The position numbers were made by a program, and so were the translations under genes. Below, in pieces: positions 17,317 to 26,259 of a stretch of DNA of 61,008 bases (the stretch's first letter is position 1; every line of letters begins with the position of its first letter). The DNA comes from Verrucomicrobiota bacterium (lineage in GTDB: Bacteria; Verrucomicrobiota; Verrucomicrobiia; Chthoniobacterales; Chthoniobacteraceae). The DNA is taken from assembly GCA_003402745.1 (NCBI GenBank), contig QQND01000007.1, forward strand, positions 1 to 61,008, in the 5' to 3' direction. The notes beneath the pieces were generated by a model. It searched no databases. It saw nothing but the letters and a program-made list of their open reading frames with translations, and was not told the DNA's origin.

Positions 17317-19497
17317 ATGAAAACCTTTTTTAAAATACTCCTTCGGTTTCTTTTTCGATTCGAGGCATTCGGAACAGATTCGCTCAAAACTCCAGGCCCT
17401 GTCATCCTCGTGGCCAACCACGTGTCCTGGCTCGACTGGCTTTTCCTTCTGGTCGTCCTCGAAAATGACTGGCGCTTTGTCGTCTCCGGCATCGCGGCCC
17501 AAGGCAGCTGGCTGCATCGAAAAATTATGATCAACAGACGCACTTTCGTCATTGATCCAGCCTCCCCTTACGCCGCCAAACACATGGCGCAGTATCTTAA
17601 GGCCGGCAACCGTCTGGTTCTTTTCGCCGAGGGGCGGATTACATTTACGGGATCGCTCATGAAACTTTTTGAAGGCACCGGTTTTCTTTTGGCCAAGGTT
17701 CCTGCGACCGTCGTCACCTGTTACATCAGGGGCGCCGAACGCCTCAAGTTCTCGCGCCATCCCGGCTGGCGCCGTTGGTTTCCAAAAATCAGCACGCACT
17801 TCAGCGCCAGTCTTCAGGCGCCGGTTTATCCCCACCTCAAGTTTGGCGCCGTACGTCAGGCTTACACCGAATGGGTACGCACTAAAATGGTGGAACAACA
17901 GTTTCAAACCGAAATGGCATTCGGCCCGGCCACGGTTGTCGAAGCGATCTTCGACGCCGCTCTTAAAACACCGACCTTTCACGTGCTCGAAGACATTTCT
18001 CAGAAACCCCTAAGCTACAGGGGCCTCATGATTTCCTGCGAAGTGCTTTCAGCTCAACTGCGCGCGGTACTCCCCCCTGAACCCCTCGTCGTCGGCGTTC
18101 TACTTCCAAACATGAACGTCACGCCGATTTGTCTCCTAGCCCTGTGGGCGAACGCGCGGACTCCCGTGATCTTCAACTTTTCCAGCGGTATCCCAACCGT
18201 CACCACTTGCGCCAAACTCGCAAGAGTTCAGACCGTCCTGACCTCGCGGGTTTTCGTCGAGAAAGCTCGCTTGGATCTCTGCCCCCTCCAGGAGGCTGGC
18301 ATGAAGATTCTTTACCTTGAGGACCTGTCGAAAACTGCGGGAATTTCCACCAAACTCGTCGCTGCTTTTAATGCCCGATTTTTTCCAGAGCGCATTCTTC
18401 GCATTAAACCCAGTTCAGAAACTGCTGCTGTCGTCCTTTTTACAAGCGGGTCTGAAGGCTCTCCAAAAGGGGTCCCGCTTTCCCACCGCAACCTCCTCTC
18501 CAACATCCGACAAATGCTCAGTGTCACTGATATCAACGACACCGACCGGATTTTCAACGCGCTCCCTCTCTTCCACAGCTTTGGTCTCACCGTGGGCATG
18601 CTCCTCGGCCTGGTGCGCGGCGCCTCCGTGTTTCTTTATCCATCGCCTTTACATTACCGCATGGTGCCCACCGTCATTTATGACAAGAACTGCACCGTTT
18701 TTCTCGCAACAAATACCTTTCTCAATGGCTACGCACGCCGGGCGCACCCGTACGATTTTCGCTCCGTGCGTTACCTATTTGCTGCTGCGGAAAAAATTCA
18801 AGCCTCCACCTTCGATACCTGGGCACAAAAATATGGCGTCCGTATCTTAGAAGGCTATGGAGCCACCGAATGCGGCCCCGCCATCAGCACCAACGTGCCA
18901 CTTGCACCGAAGATGGGATCTGCAGGCCGTTTTTTGCCAGGGATCGAATGGAAGATCGAGCCCATCGAGGGCGTCTCCGAAGGAGGACGTCTCCTTGTTC
19001 GCGGCCCGAATGTTATGAGCGGTTATCTCAAACAAGAAACAAAGGCTCCACAGGCCCTCCCGAACGGGTGGTACGACACCGGAGACATAGTCCGCGTGGA
19101 CCAGGACGGCTTCCTGTTTATTTTGGGCCGTCTGAAACGTTTTGCAAAAGTGAGTGGTGAAATGATCAGCCTCGGTGCCATCGAAGACGCGCTCTCGGGC
19201 GCATTCCCTCATCATGGTCCTCGTTGCTTGATCGCAGTGGTCTCAAAACCAGACCCCGACAAAGGAGAAACTTTGATAGCAGTGACAAACACCCCCCAAC
19301 TCTCCCGGGAGGAACTGCGCACGGCCATCCGAGGCCGGGGATTGACCAACCTCTGGGTGCCCTCCCAAATTCGCTACCTTGGACAAATTCCTGTGCTTGG
19401 GAGCGGAAAGATCAACCACCGCGAGATTCTGCGCGTGCTGGCAGAAGATTCCCTGCCTCTATGTCCGCTCGGAACCCAGCCTGGAAAAAGCACATAA
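17317..19497 (+). CDS. aas: Aas-like 2-acylglycerophosphoethanolamine acyltransferase / acyl-ACP synthetase
   Basis: 726 residues, close to the 719 of E. coli Aas. The N-terminal PlsC domain has VANHVSWLD (H35, D40) and LFAEGRIT (104-110). The rest is an AMP-forming ligase with the P-loop TSGSEGSPKG (~376-385), GYGATECGP, a TGD segment and a C-terminal GSGKINHRE with the catalytic lysine. The family re-acylates lysophosphatidylethanolamine on the inner membrane using acyl-ACP. It is followed at 10 bases by an LplT-like transporter, the same pairing as in E. coli, which strongly supports the call. The divergent LysR gene may regulate it. Confidence 0.88.
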   Translation: MKTFFKILLRFLFRFEAFGTDSLKTPGPVILVANHVSWLDWLFLLVVLENDWRFVVSGIAAQGSWLHRKIMINRRTFVIDPASPYAAKHMAQYLKAGNRLVLFAEGRITFTGSLMKLFEGTGFLLAKVPATVVTCYIRGAERLKFSRHPGWRRWFPKISTHFSASLQAPVYPHLKFGAVRQAYTEWVRTKMVEQQFQTEMAFGPATVVEAIFDAALKTPTFHVLEDISQKPLSYRGLMISCEVLSAQLRAVLPPEPLVVGVLLPNMNVTPICLLALWANARTPVIFNFSSGIPTVTTCAKLARVQTVLTSRVFVEKARLDLCPLQEAGMKILYLEDLSKTAGISTKLVAAFNARFFPERILRIKPSSETAAVVLFTSGSEGSPKGVPLSHRNLLSNIRQMLSVTDINDTDRIFNALPLFHSFGLTVGMLLGLVRGASVFLYPSPLHYRMVPTVIYDKNCTVFLATNTFLNGYARRAHPYDFRSVRYLFAAAEKIQASTFDTWAQKYGVRILEGYGATECGPAISTNVPLAPKMGSAGRFLPGIEWKIEPIEGVSEGGRLLVRGPNVMSGYLKQETKAPQALPNGWYDTGDIVRVDQDGFLFILGRLKRFAKVSGEMISLGAIEDALSGAFPHHGPRCLIAVVSKPDPDKGETLIAVTNTPQLSREELRTAIRGRGLTNLWVPSQIRYLGQIPVLGSGKINHREILRVLAEDSLPLCPLGTQPGKST

Positions 19498-19506
19498 AAA
19501 ACTTCG

Positions 19507-20757
19507 ATGAACAACACCTATACCCCGCTCCCTTCCATGAACACTTCCCCCCGATGGCAAAGAGGCTTTTGGTGCCTCATGGCGACCCAGTTTCAGAACG
19601 CCTTCAGCGATAACGCGCTCAAAAACCTGATCATCCTTCTAGTCCTCGCTCGACCCATGTCCCAAGCCGAACGCGATACCAGCGTCATGCTTGCAGGTGC
19701 CCTGTTCGCTCTGCCCTTCATCCTCTTCTCGATGTTCGGAGGTTGGCTCGCAGACCGCTTCAGCAAGCAGCAGGTGATGGAACGCGTGAAGACGGCTGAG
19801 ATCGGAATCATGTTTTTTGCTGCGCTTGCTTTCCTGCTTCACAGTTTGCCGCTGCAGTTGTTGGCGATTCTGTGCATGGGCACTCACAGCGCACTTTTCG
19901 GTCCCTCAAAATACGGCATTCTTCCAGAGGTCCTGCCGTTCGAAAAACTCTCCTGGGGAAATGGCGTTCTTGAACTTCTCACTTTCTTGGGAATCATCCT
20001 GGGAACCCTTGCGGGCGGGCTTTTTGCAAGTTGGTTCAAAGAGACCCCCGCCGTCTCGGGACTGGTCCTCGCGGCCATCGCCATTGGAGGCTGGATGCTG
20101 AGCCGCAGCATCCCAAAAGTACCGCCAGCCAACCCGCAATGCAGTTTCCGGGTCAATCCAATTACAGACCTCTGGAGGCAACTCATGCGGATGCGCGGCG
20201 ACCGCGACCTCTGGCGGGCAAACCTTGGAAACACCGGCTTTTTTTTCATCGCAGCGCTGGTGCAAATGAATCTCGTCCTCTTTGCCCACGATGTTCTGAA
20301 GCTGAGCGAGACAGGCAATGCCTCTCTCAACGCCGCGCTGGCTATAGGCATTGGCGTCGGGAGCGTCCTCGCAGGATACGCCTCCCGGGGAAAGATCGAA
20401 TACCGACTGGTTCCAGCGGGCGCTTTGGTCATGTTCCTAAGCACTATTCCCATGGGGCTCGCCGCCATCACCACGCCGGCATTCTCAACCGCTCTGGTAG
20501 CCTTGGGGCTGGGCGCGGGACTTTTTATCGTCCCCATCACCGCGGTCCTCCAAAGCAGGCCTGCCCCCGAAAACAAAGGTGCGGTTCAGGGCGCAGCGAG
20601 CGTCCTGAGTTTTGTAGGCATCCTCGCCTCCACGGGGGTCCAGAGGCTCCTGCGGCTCGTACTTTCCTCCGGGGAGATCTTTTGGGTTTGCGGCGCCGTG
20701 GCCCTTTTAGTCGGGACCTACGTGGCCTACAGCCGGCGCGCGGAGTTCACTGCCTGA
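19507..20757 (+). CDS. lplT: LplT-like lysophospholipid transporter (MFS)
   Basis: 416 residues with about 12 hydrophobic segments. The MFS-type motif GGWLADRFSKQQV lies between the second and third helices, and FGPSKYGILPEVLP is characteristic of the LplT branch. LplT flips lysophospholipids from the outer to the inner leaflet of the inner membrane, where Aas re-acylates them. The gene starts ten bases after the aas stop codon, so the two form an operon. An alternative start ten codons later is possible. It is convergent with the C39-like gene. Confidence 0.82.
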   Translation: MNNTYTPLPSMNTSPRWQRGFWCLMATQFQNAFSDNALKNLIILLVLARPMSQAERDTSVMLAGALFALPFILFSMFGGWLADRFSKQQVMERVKTAEIGIMFFAALAFLLHSLPLQLLAILCMGTHSALFGPSKYGILPEVLPFEKLSWGNGVLELLTFLGIILGTLAGGLFASWFKETPAVSGLVLAAIAIGGWMLSRSIPKVPPANPQCSFRVNPITDLWRQLMRMRGDRDLWRANLGNTGFFFIAALVQMNLVLFAHDVLKLSETGNASLNAALAIGIGVGSVLAGYASRGKIEYRLVPAGALVMFLSTIPMGLAAITTPAFSTALVALGLGAGLFIVPITAVLQSRPAPENKGAVQGAASVLSFVGILASTGVQRLLRLVLSSGEIFWVCGAVALLVGTYVAYSRRAEFTA

Positions 20758-20803
20758 GCGCTGCCCGTCTCCACGTCCGGGACACGCGGTCCACGCCGGC
20801 CTT

Positions 20804-22120
20804 TCAGCGGCCCTTTTCCCTCCCCGAAGCGGCAGAATCAGAGCCGGTTGGAATAAGCGCCATGGTGAACTGGTGCATCATCCAGGCATCGTCCAAAGCC
20901 ATGCGCTTGAGCTCGTGCCCCGCTCCCCACGAGTCTGAATAAAGACATTCGCTGGTCTTGGAATTGTAGCCCACGAGCAGCCGCGCATGCCATCCCGAGG
21001 CCTGCGGAATTTCGGGTTCCTCCACCAACCCAAGGAGTACCCCCCAAATGAGCGGGTGCCCCCCATCGATGGAAGTCTGGATCGATCTGAAAAATCGGCT
21101 CTTCTCCACCTTCATGCCCATCCGCGCCGCGCGCAGTACCTCAGGCCGCATCCCAGACAAAAGATCCTCAAGATCCACGCCCCCACTCAAAGGCCCGACC
21201 TGCGCCTTTTGACCGTATTTGAGCACGCGCCGGTTGTATTCCCGCACCAGCGTTTCGAGCTCCCGAATCTCCGGCTGATCCACCATCTTCACCCTAAATT
21301 GAAGCCGGAGCCCAGCCGTTTTAAGCCCCTCGATTCCGCCGCTCAACGAAGATCCTCCGCCCTTCGCTCCAGAAAGTTGCGCCAATTCGTTCTGGTCGGC
21401 CCTCATCCCGTAAGAACGAAGAATACGTTCTGCAGAAGCGGGAAAGCAGTATCCCTTCTGGCCCTGATCCACCATCGGAATGCCTTCAATCAAGACATCG
21501 CCGTTTGGAAGATTTTTAATGCCCGCCCTCGGGTTGAGCAGGGCGCGCGCGGCAGTTCCTCTAACCGGTTCGCCCTTTGACAATACTGGGGATAACTCGA
21601 GGCGCAGAAACTCGGGCCGCATTTTAAGACCCTGCGGCGTGATCTCGCGCGACATCGAATATTCCAAACGCCATGTGGTTCGCTGGGATTTCCAGAGCAT
21701 TCCTTCAGCACGCACCGAACTGGCGGGATCTTTGCCCAAACTCTGTGGTTTTGCTTGGCTCAGCGAATTCACCAAATCAATCGTCCGTCTCAGAAGATCC
21801 TCGTAATCTGCCCGCGCAAGAGAGCCCGAATCGCCTCGCGTGTAAAACTGAAGAACGAGCCCGGAGATTTTGTCCGTGGAAAAACGCGCAACGGCTTCAG
21901 CCAGTGGAATCCCTCCCAGAGTCAAATCAGCCCCCGCGCTCCGTGCTGATTCCTTTTGCTGGGAGGTCCACTCGAACCCCAAGCCTCGTGCTCTGTCCTC
22001 GAAAGACTCCCGTGAAAACTCCCACAGCGCATCCTTCTCCCACAACTTCTCCAAGGGTGCTGCGGACGCGCCACTCACCGCACATCCGAAATAAAGCAAG
22101 CGGACTAGGAACCTCCTCAT
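20804..22120 (-). CDS. Secreted C39-like cysteine protease
   Basis: 438 residues with a signal peptide (MRRFLVRLLYFGCAVSGASA). After a ~190-residue N-terminal region of unknown type comes a papain-like C39 domain. It has GIPMVDQGQKGYCFPASAE with the candidate nucleophile C225, the candidate histidine in GWHARLLVGYN (H378), and YSDSWGAGHE, which supplies the expected downstream acidic or Asn position. Classical C39 domains are fused to ABC exporters; this one is not, and it is predicted periplasmic or secreted. It follows gspF on the same strand after 314 bases, so it may be a client or accessory of the secretion system. Confidence 0.7.
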   Translation of the reverse strand: MRRFLVRLLYFGCAVSGASAAPLEKLWEKDALWEFSRESFEDRARGLGFEWTSQQKESARSAGADLTLGGIPLAEAVARFSTDKISGLVLQFYTRGDSGSLARADYEDLLRRTIDLVNSLSQAKPQSLGKDPASSVRAEGMLWKSQRTTWRLEYSMSREITPQGLKMRPEFLRLELSPVLSKGEPVRGTAARALLNPRAGIKNLPNGDVLIEGIPMVDQGQKGYCFPASAERILRSYGMRADQNELAQLSGAKGGGSSLSGGIEGLKTAGLRLQFRVKMVDQPEIRELETLVREYNRRVLKYGQKAQVGPLSGGVDLEDLLSGMRPEVLRAARMGMKVEKSRFFRSIQTSIDGGHPLIWGVLLGLVEEPEIPQASGWHARLLVGYNSKTSECLYSDSWGAGHELKRMALDDAWMMHQFTMALIPTGSDSAASGREKGR

Positions 22121-22434
22121 ATTCACCGAGAATGTCGGAAAAAAGCTCTCACTGGGAGGACAATCCGCGTCTCCATAAACCCTTAAAAACAGAAGGCTGC
22201 CTCTAAAAAAGAGGCTTTTATCCCGGGCTTTCCTGTGCGCACAAAACTCGACTCCGAGAAGCCACTCGCCATATAGGCGCAACATGCACCCCCAGAGTGT
22301 CCGAGTCTCTCAAGGCCCAACACCCACCGGACATTTTGCGAATGTCGCCGTCGATTCAGCGTTCTGCAGTCCCATTTTACCCAGCCTGCGGTGACGGCTC
22401 GTATGCGGGAGCCGCGGCACACGATCTTTTCAGG
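22121..22434. other. Interval between gspF and the C39-like gene
   Basis: 314 bases without a convincing gene. The clear element is a stem GCCTCT-AAAAA-AGAGGC at 22199-22215 followed by TTTTAT on the plus strand, which looks like a terminator pointing away from any nearby plus-strand gene; on the minus strand the same stem has a T-rich loop but no T-tail. It may act as an mRNA structure between gspF and the C39-like gene. A minus-strand frame of 79 codons here is compositionally poor. Confidence 0.5.
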
Positions 22435-23637
22435 TCACGGGGCAAAAACCCTGACCATGTCAAACACAGGCAAGACGGCGGCTAAAATAATGGTGCCTAC
22501 CACCAGCGAAATCCCCACGGTAACCCCGGCCTCGAGGGTCGGTTTTAAGCGGTCCACGAGGAGGTTCAAATCGTGGTCCATTCTCTGGGTAAGGGGGGTG
22601 AGGATCTTTGAAATCGCGCCGCTTTTTTCACCAAAATTGAGCATCCCAACCACGTCCTCCCCAAGAATGAGACCGAGAGGCGCCAGCGCATTGGCAAAGG
22701 GCCGGCCGGCATTGATGCGCAAGCAGGCTTCCGCAATGCATTCCCTGTAAAAAATATTCCAGGATATTTCCCTGCAATATTGCAGCGCCTGGAGCATCGG
22801 GATGTTCGCCGCCAGCAACTGCGAAAACGTACGGCAAAAACTGCAACTCAGGTTTTTTTTAAACACGGCCCCCAGAACCGGAATCAAAAAAAGTCTCTTG
22901 TGGATTCCAGCAGTTCCCCGAATCAAAAAAGGAACGGCCCAAACAAACCAGGAACAGACGGCAAGCCCGCAGCTTGAAACAACGGGGTGCTGCCCCACCC
23001 AACGTGACAGCCCCAGCAACTGCTGCGTGATCCAAGGCAGGGGCACGTTGGAACTCGCAAATATCCCCTCGAATCTGGGCAGTGTAAACCCAAGCAAAAC
23101 GACAAGAACGAGCACGAGAACCACACCCACAATCTTGGGATAAAGCAGAAGAGATCCGATGCGTTGGCTCATTTCCATGGAACGGCGCAGCGAAACATTA
23201 ATCTGTTGGAGTGACTCCGCCATGATCCCAGCTTCTTCGCCCGCCCCGATGAGCGCCCTTTCCGTCCCGTCAAAAATCTCCGGCCACCGGGAAATCGCAT
23301 GTGAAAACGACACTCCGTTAAAAACCTCGCCGCGGGTGGATTCCAGCGCAGTTTTGAACTTGCCCTTGGGCATCGAAACCAAAGCAATATCCAGCGCCCG
23401 CGTGAGAGGCATCCCCGAAAAAAATGCGGTTTCCAACTGCTCCAAAAAGAGGAGTTTCTCCGCATCCTTGCCCCTCCCGCGAATGGCCTGTGGGGCCCCA
23501 TCAGCGGCCTCCAAATCCAGCACCAAGACCTCTGCGCTCAGCAGTTCCCGCTCTAGGCTGGCCGCGCTGCTAGCCGACGCGCTCTTCCACACATAAGAGC
23601 CAGTCTGAGCTGCCGTAAGATACCGATATTCGGGCAT
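22435..23637 (-). CDS. gspF: Type II secretion / type IV pilus platform protein GspF
   Basis: 400 residues from the ATG at 23637 (a TTG three codons earlier would overlap the gspE stop). Two GspF/PilC domains are visible: the first around KLLFLEQLETAFFSGMPLTRALDIA, the second around CSFCRTFSQLLAANIPMLQALQYCRE. They are separated by the hydrophobic segment VVLVLVLVVLLGF and followed by further membrane segments near 195-225 and at the C-terminus (ISLVVGTIILAAVLPVF). GspF is the inner-membrane platform under the pseudopilus, and it follows gspE directly as in most such systems. Confidence 0.9.
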   Translation of the reverse strand: MPEYRYLTAAQTGSYVWKSASASSAASLERELLSAEVLVLDLEAADGAPQAIRGRGKDAEKLLFLEQLETAFFSGMPLTRALDIALVSMPKGKFKTALESTRGEVFNGVSFSHAISRWPEIFDGTERALIGAGEEAGIMAESLQQINVSLRRSMEMSQRIGSLLLYPKIVGVVLVLVLVVLLGFTLPRFEGIFASSNVPLPWITQQLLGLSRWVGQHPVVSSCGLAVCSWFVWAVPFLIRGTAGIHKRLFLIPVLGAVFKKNLSCSFCRTFSQLLAANIPMLQALQYCREISWNIFYRECIAEACLRINAGRPFANALAPLGLILGEDVVGMLNFGEKSGAISKILTPLTQRMDHDLNLLVDRLKPTLEAGVTVGISLVVGTIILAAVLPVFDMVRVFAP

Positions 23638-23642
23638 AAAAA

Positions 23643-25748
23643 TCAACTGAGCGCAGAACTTCCTAGGGAAAGAGCCACCGAGAGCGGAACCCTTCCGGTA
23701 CTGGCCGCCTGGACGGCCTGCTGCAGCAGGGTACGCCCGCCCTGTGACACCTGCGCCTCGCGAAGCGCCGCCAAGGGACTGCGCTTGAGAATCAGCTTAT
23801 GCACGCTCGAATCGGTATGAAAACCCTCCGCAACCACCATTCTTCCAATCGCTCCCCGGCCGCGACATTGGCTGCAACCAGCGCCCTCCTTTACTTTCGG
23901 TGAGCCTCCGAACCAATCCGGATTCACTCCAAGCCCTCTCAAGACCTTGTCCTCAGGAATTTCAACCGCTTCCTCACAGTGCGGACAAAGTTTCGGAAGA
24001 AGATGCTGGGCCACCACTCCGGAAAGCGTGTCAGCAAGCATATACGGCTCGATACCCAGACCAAACAGTCGCGCCGGGGCCGCGCACGCCTGGTGAGTGT
24101 GCAGGGTGGTCAGCACGATATGCCCCGTCTCCGCCGCCTTGAGAACCTGCTCCGCCGTCTCCGGAGTACGAGTTTCTCCAATATGAATATAATCGGGATC
24201 TGCGCGCAGCGCCCCCGCAAGATAGGAGGCGTAAGAGAGGCCCCGGTTCACATTCGTCTGTTTGATTCCGGGAAGAAAACGTTCCACAGGATCCTCGCAA
24301 CTCAGCACCTCGTATTTGTCGGTGGCGATGGTGGAAAGCAGCGAATACAGGGTGGTGGATTTCCCGGAACCCGTTGGCCCCACCACAAGACCCATGCCAT
24401 ACGAGCCGTCAATCACGCGCTGAAGAATACTCGCCTCGTGGCTCAAGAGCCCCAGCTCGCTCAGAGAAGGAAACCGATCCTTGCGTCTGGCAAACCGGAG
24501 CGTGGCTGAATCTCCATGAATGGTCGGCATGATCGTGACCCGCACCTCAACCTCACCCACGTTGGTCACATCGATCACAAATTTGCCCATCTGAGGCTCT
24601 GTCTGCCGCTGCAGATCAAGCTCCGCAAGCACCTTGATCCTGGCCAGAATAGGCTCGCTAAAAGACACGGGAATGGTTTCCGGATAGGCGTGCTTCCAAT
24701 CGTCCAGACGGTACTCCACATGCAGCATTTTCTCGCCCCGTGCTATGTGCAAGTCGCTCGCATTATTGCGCACCGCATGCAGCAGAAGCGCCTGAAGCAC
24801 CGTGACCGCTGGGGCGCCGTCCTCGGAGATCGAACGCTGATGGATCGCCCGGAAATCAATGCGTTCGATCGCTTCCCTCTCAAACGCACCCCCACCCTGC
24901 CTCAGCAACCGGGTTGCAAGCTGGTTCACGTTCACTTCAAACGCGGTTGACGCAGACACCGTGCGCTGAATGCTTTCAGCATCAGCCAGCACATAGCCGA
25001 TGGAATAGCCGGAAGGAAGTAGCGCCGCCATTTCCGTGCGACTCACCAAATCGGGAAGCCTCTCTACGGCAAGCGTCAACCACGTCCCTTTGATCTGATA
25101 AAGCGGCAGCACTTCGAACTTTCGCTGAAATCCGGCAGGCACAAGTTCGGCCAGTTCCTGAGACACCTCATAGCCCTCCAAATCCATCGTCGGCACGGCC
25201 TCAAATGCAATTTCTGAAGTGAAAGCCGCGGCTTGGTCCACCGCACTTTCAGAGTTTTGGCGCTGCAAGACAAACGCGTTATAGAGTTCAAACTCCCACG
25301 GCAAACACCCCACAACACTGATACGCCCAACTCCGTACACCCTCGAAAGCTCCTTCATCGCCCTTGGACTCGGAGCCAGCAAGGGGGTGTGACAAACACA
25401 CGTCAAAACTCCCGCTTTCATCCACAGAGGAAGAAAAAACTCCCCCACTGCCCCGGGATGCACAAGCCGACCCCGGGCCGGAAAATCGGCCGGATTCAAC
25501 ACCACCGGACCGATCTCGACACGCCCCTCCACTTCCCGCTCCGAAAGAAGCTGCCCCACCAGAGCCTCGGAAGACCGGCGCGTCTCCCCGGCCACGTACT
25601 CTAAAAACGAGCCGGGCGACAAGCGCCACATTTCGTCAGGAATAAAGTGTTCCAGCACCCGATGAACGGTATGAACAAGCACCGAGCAGTCCACCCACGG
25701 GGAACGCCGCATGTCGTTTTTCCACTCATTGGTCGCTTGATAAATCAT
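23643..25748 (-). CDS. gspE: Type II secretion / type IV pilus assembly ATPase GspE
   Basis: About 701 residues if translation starts at 25748; 689 if it starts at 25712. It has an N-terminal GspE/MshE domain, an HIARGEKMLHVEYRLD region, Walker A VGPTGSGKSTT (near residue 455), the Asp-box LSCEDPVE, a Walker B region IHIGETRTPETAEQ, and a zinc tetracysteine motif CPHC (~588) with CSQC (~627). The Walker B segment reads GETRT where the family usually has GEIRD. A terminator-like hairpin ends only seven bases before the 25748 ATG, leaving no ribosome-binding site there, so the start is uncertain. The ATPase powers pseudopilus assembly from the cytoplasm. Confidence 0.88.
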   Translation of the reverse strand: MIYQATNEWKNDMRRSPWVDCSVLVHTVHRVLEHFIPDEMWRLSPGSFLEYVAGETRRSSEALVGQLLSEREVEGRVEIGPVVLNPADFPARGRLVHPGAVGEFFLPLWMKAGVLTCVCHTPLLAPSPRAMKELSRVYGVGRISVVGCLPWEFELYNAFVLQRQNSESAVDQAAAFTSEIAFEAVPTMDLEGYEVSQELAELVPAGFQRKFEVLPLYQIKGTWLTLAVERLPDLVSRTEMAALLPSGYSIGYVLADAESIQRTVSASTAFEVNVNQLATRLLRQGGGAFEREAIERIDFRAIHQRSISEDGAPAVTVLQALLLHAVRNNASDLHIARGEKMLHVEYRLDDWKHAYPETIPVSFSEPILARIKVLAELDLQRQTEPQMGKFVIDVTNVGEVEVRVTIMPTIHGDSATLRFARRKDRFPSLSELGLLSHEASILQRVIDGSYGMGLVVGPTGSGKSTTLYSLLSTIATDKYEVLSCEDPVERFLPGIKQTNVNRGLSYASYLAGALRADPDYIHIGETRTPETAEQVLKAAETGHIVLTTLHTHQACAAPARLFGLGIEPYMLADTLSGVVAQHLLPKLCPHCEEAVEIPEDKVLRGLGVNPDWFGGSPKVKEGAGCSQCRGRGAIGRMVVAEGFHTDSSVHKLILKRSPLAALREAQVSQGGRTLLQQAVQAASTGRVPLSVALSLGSSALS

Positions 25749-25754
25749 GGGGAT

Positions 25755-25789
25755 AAAAAGGGGCCCCGCCCGCATCGAGGGCGAGGCCC
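25755..25789 (-). terminator. Strong terminator/attenuator-like hairpin between a pseudopilin gene and gspE
   Basis: Read on the minus strand, GGGCCTCGCCC (25789-25779) and GGGCGGGGCCC (25771-25761) form an 11-bp stem with one mismatch and a 7-base loop, followed by CTTTTT. It sits 20 bases after the pseudopilin stop codon and ends six bases before the first gspE ATG. It would let pseudopilin mRNA accumulate over gspE mRNA. Confidence 0.75.
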
Positions 25790-25809
25790 GAAAGCACAAC
25801 GCGGAACGT

Positions 25810-26229
25810 CTAGTTTCCAAAAGCTGCAATGCTCCGAGACGTACCACTGTCTAAAATGGTGCCAACGCTCAGGCTGCTTTTCCCTGTTCCCTTGAGGAGG
25901 TCCGCAGCCACTGGTACCTTGCCGCTTTGCGCAAGATAGGGGCCCAAGTTCGTCAACTTCACAGGGTCCGTATAGGTATTGAAGGAAGACGATCCGGCAA
26001 CGATCCCTCCTGCCGTCTGGTATTGCTTCAGAATGTATTGGTCTTTGGCCTTCTCAATGGCCCCAATGACCGCCTTCTGTTTGCTAGACTGCGCGTTTTT
26101 GACGGCCTCCAGATACCGTGGCAAGGCAAAGGCAGAGAGGATTCCGATAATCACCACGACCACCAGCAACTCCACCAGGGAGAAACCTTCATTGGATGCA
26201 ATACCGCTTTGAGAATTGTTTTTTTTCAT
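25810..26229 (-). CDS. Type II secretion pseudopilin (GspG-like)
   Basis: 139 residues. A 14-residue leader ends in glycine, followed by FSLVELLVVVVIIGILSAFALPRY, the class III prepilin signal with Glu at +5 and a long hydrophobic helix. The mature part is short and ends without the disulfide loop of classical type IV pilins. It is followed by a strong hairpin, consistent with high-level expression as a major pseudopilin. It is a clear paralogue of the next gene upstream (26260), sharing the KLTNLGPYL-like and LLKGTGKS-like segments. Confidence 0.88.
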   Translation of the reverse strand: MKKNNSQSGIASNEGFSLVELLVVVVIIGILSAFALPRYLEAVKNAQSSKQKAVIGAIEKAKDQYILKQYQTAGGIVAGSSSFNTYTDPVKLTNLGPYLAQSGKVPVAADLLKGTGKSSLSVGTILDSGTSRSIAAFGN

Positions 26230-26259
26230 AGTTACTGTTTTTTAAATCTTCCGCGTTTT

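Noticed and set aside
22183-22422. Minus-strand frame of 79 codons between gspF and the C39-like gene
   Set aside because: Composition is unlike its neighbours, there is no plausible ribosome-binding site, and it contains the hairpin at 22199.
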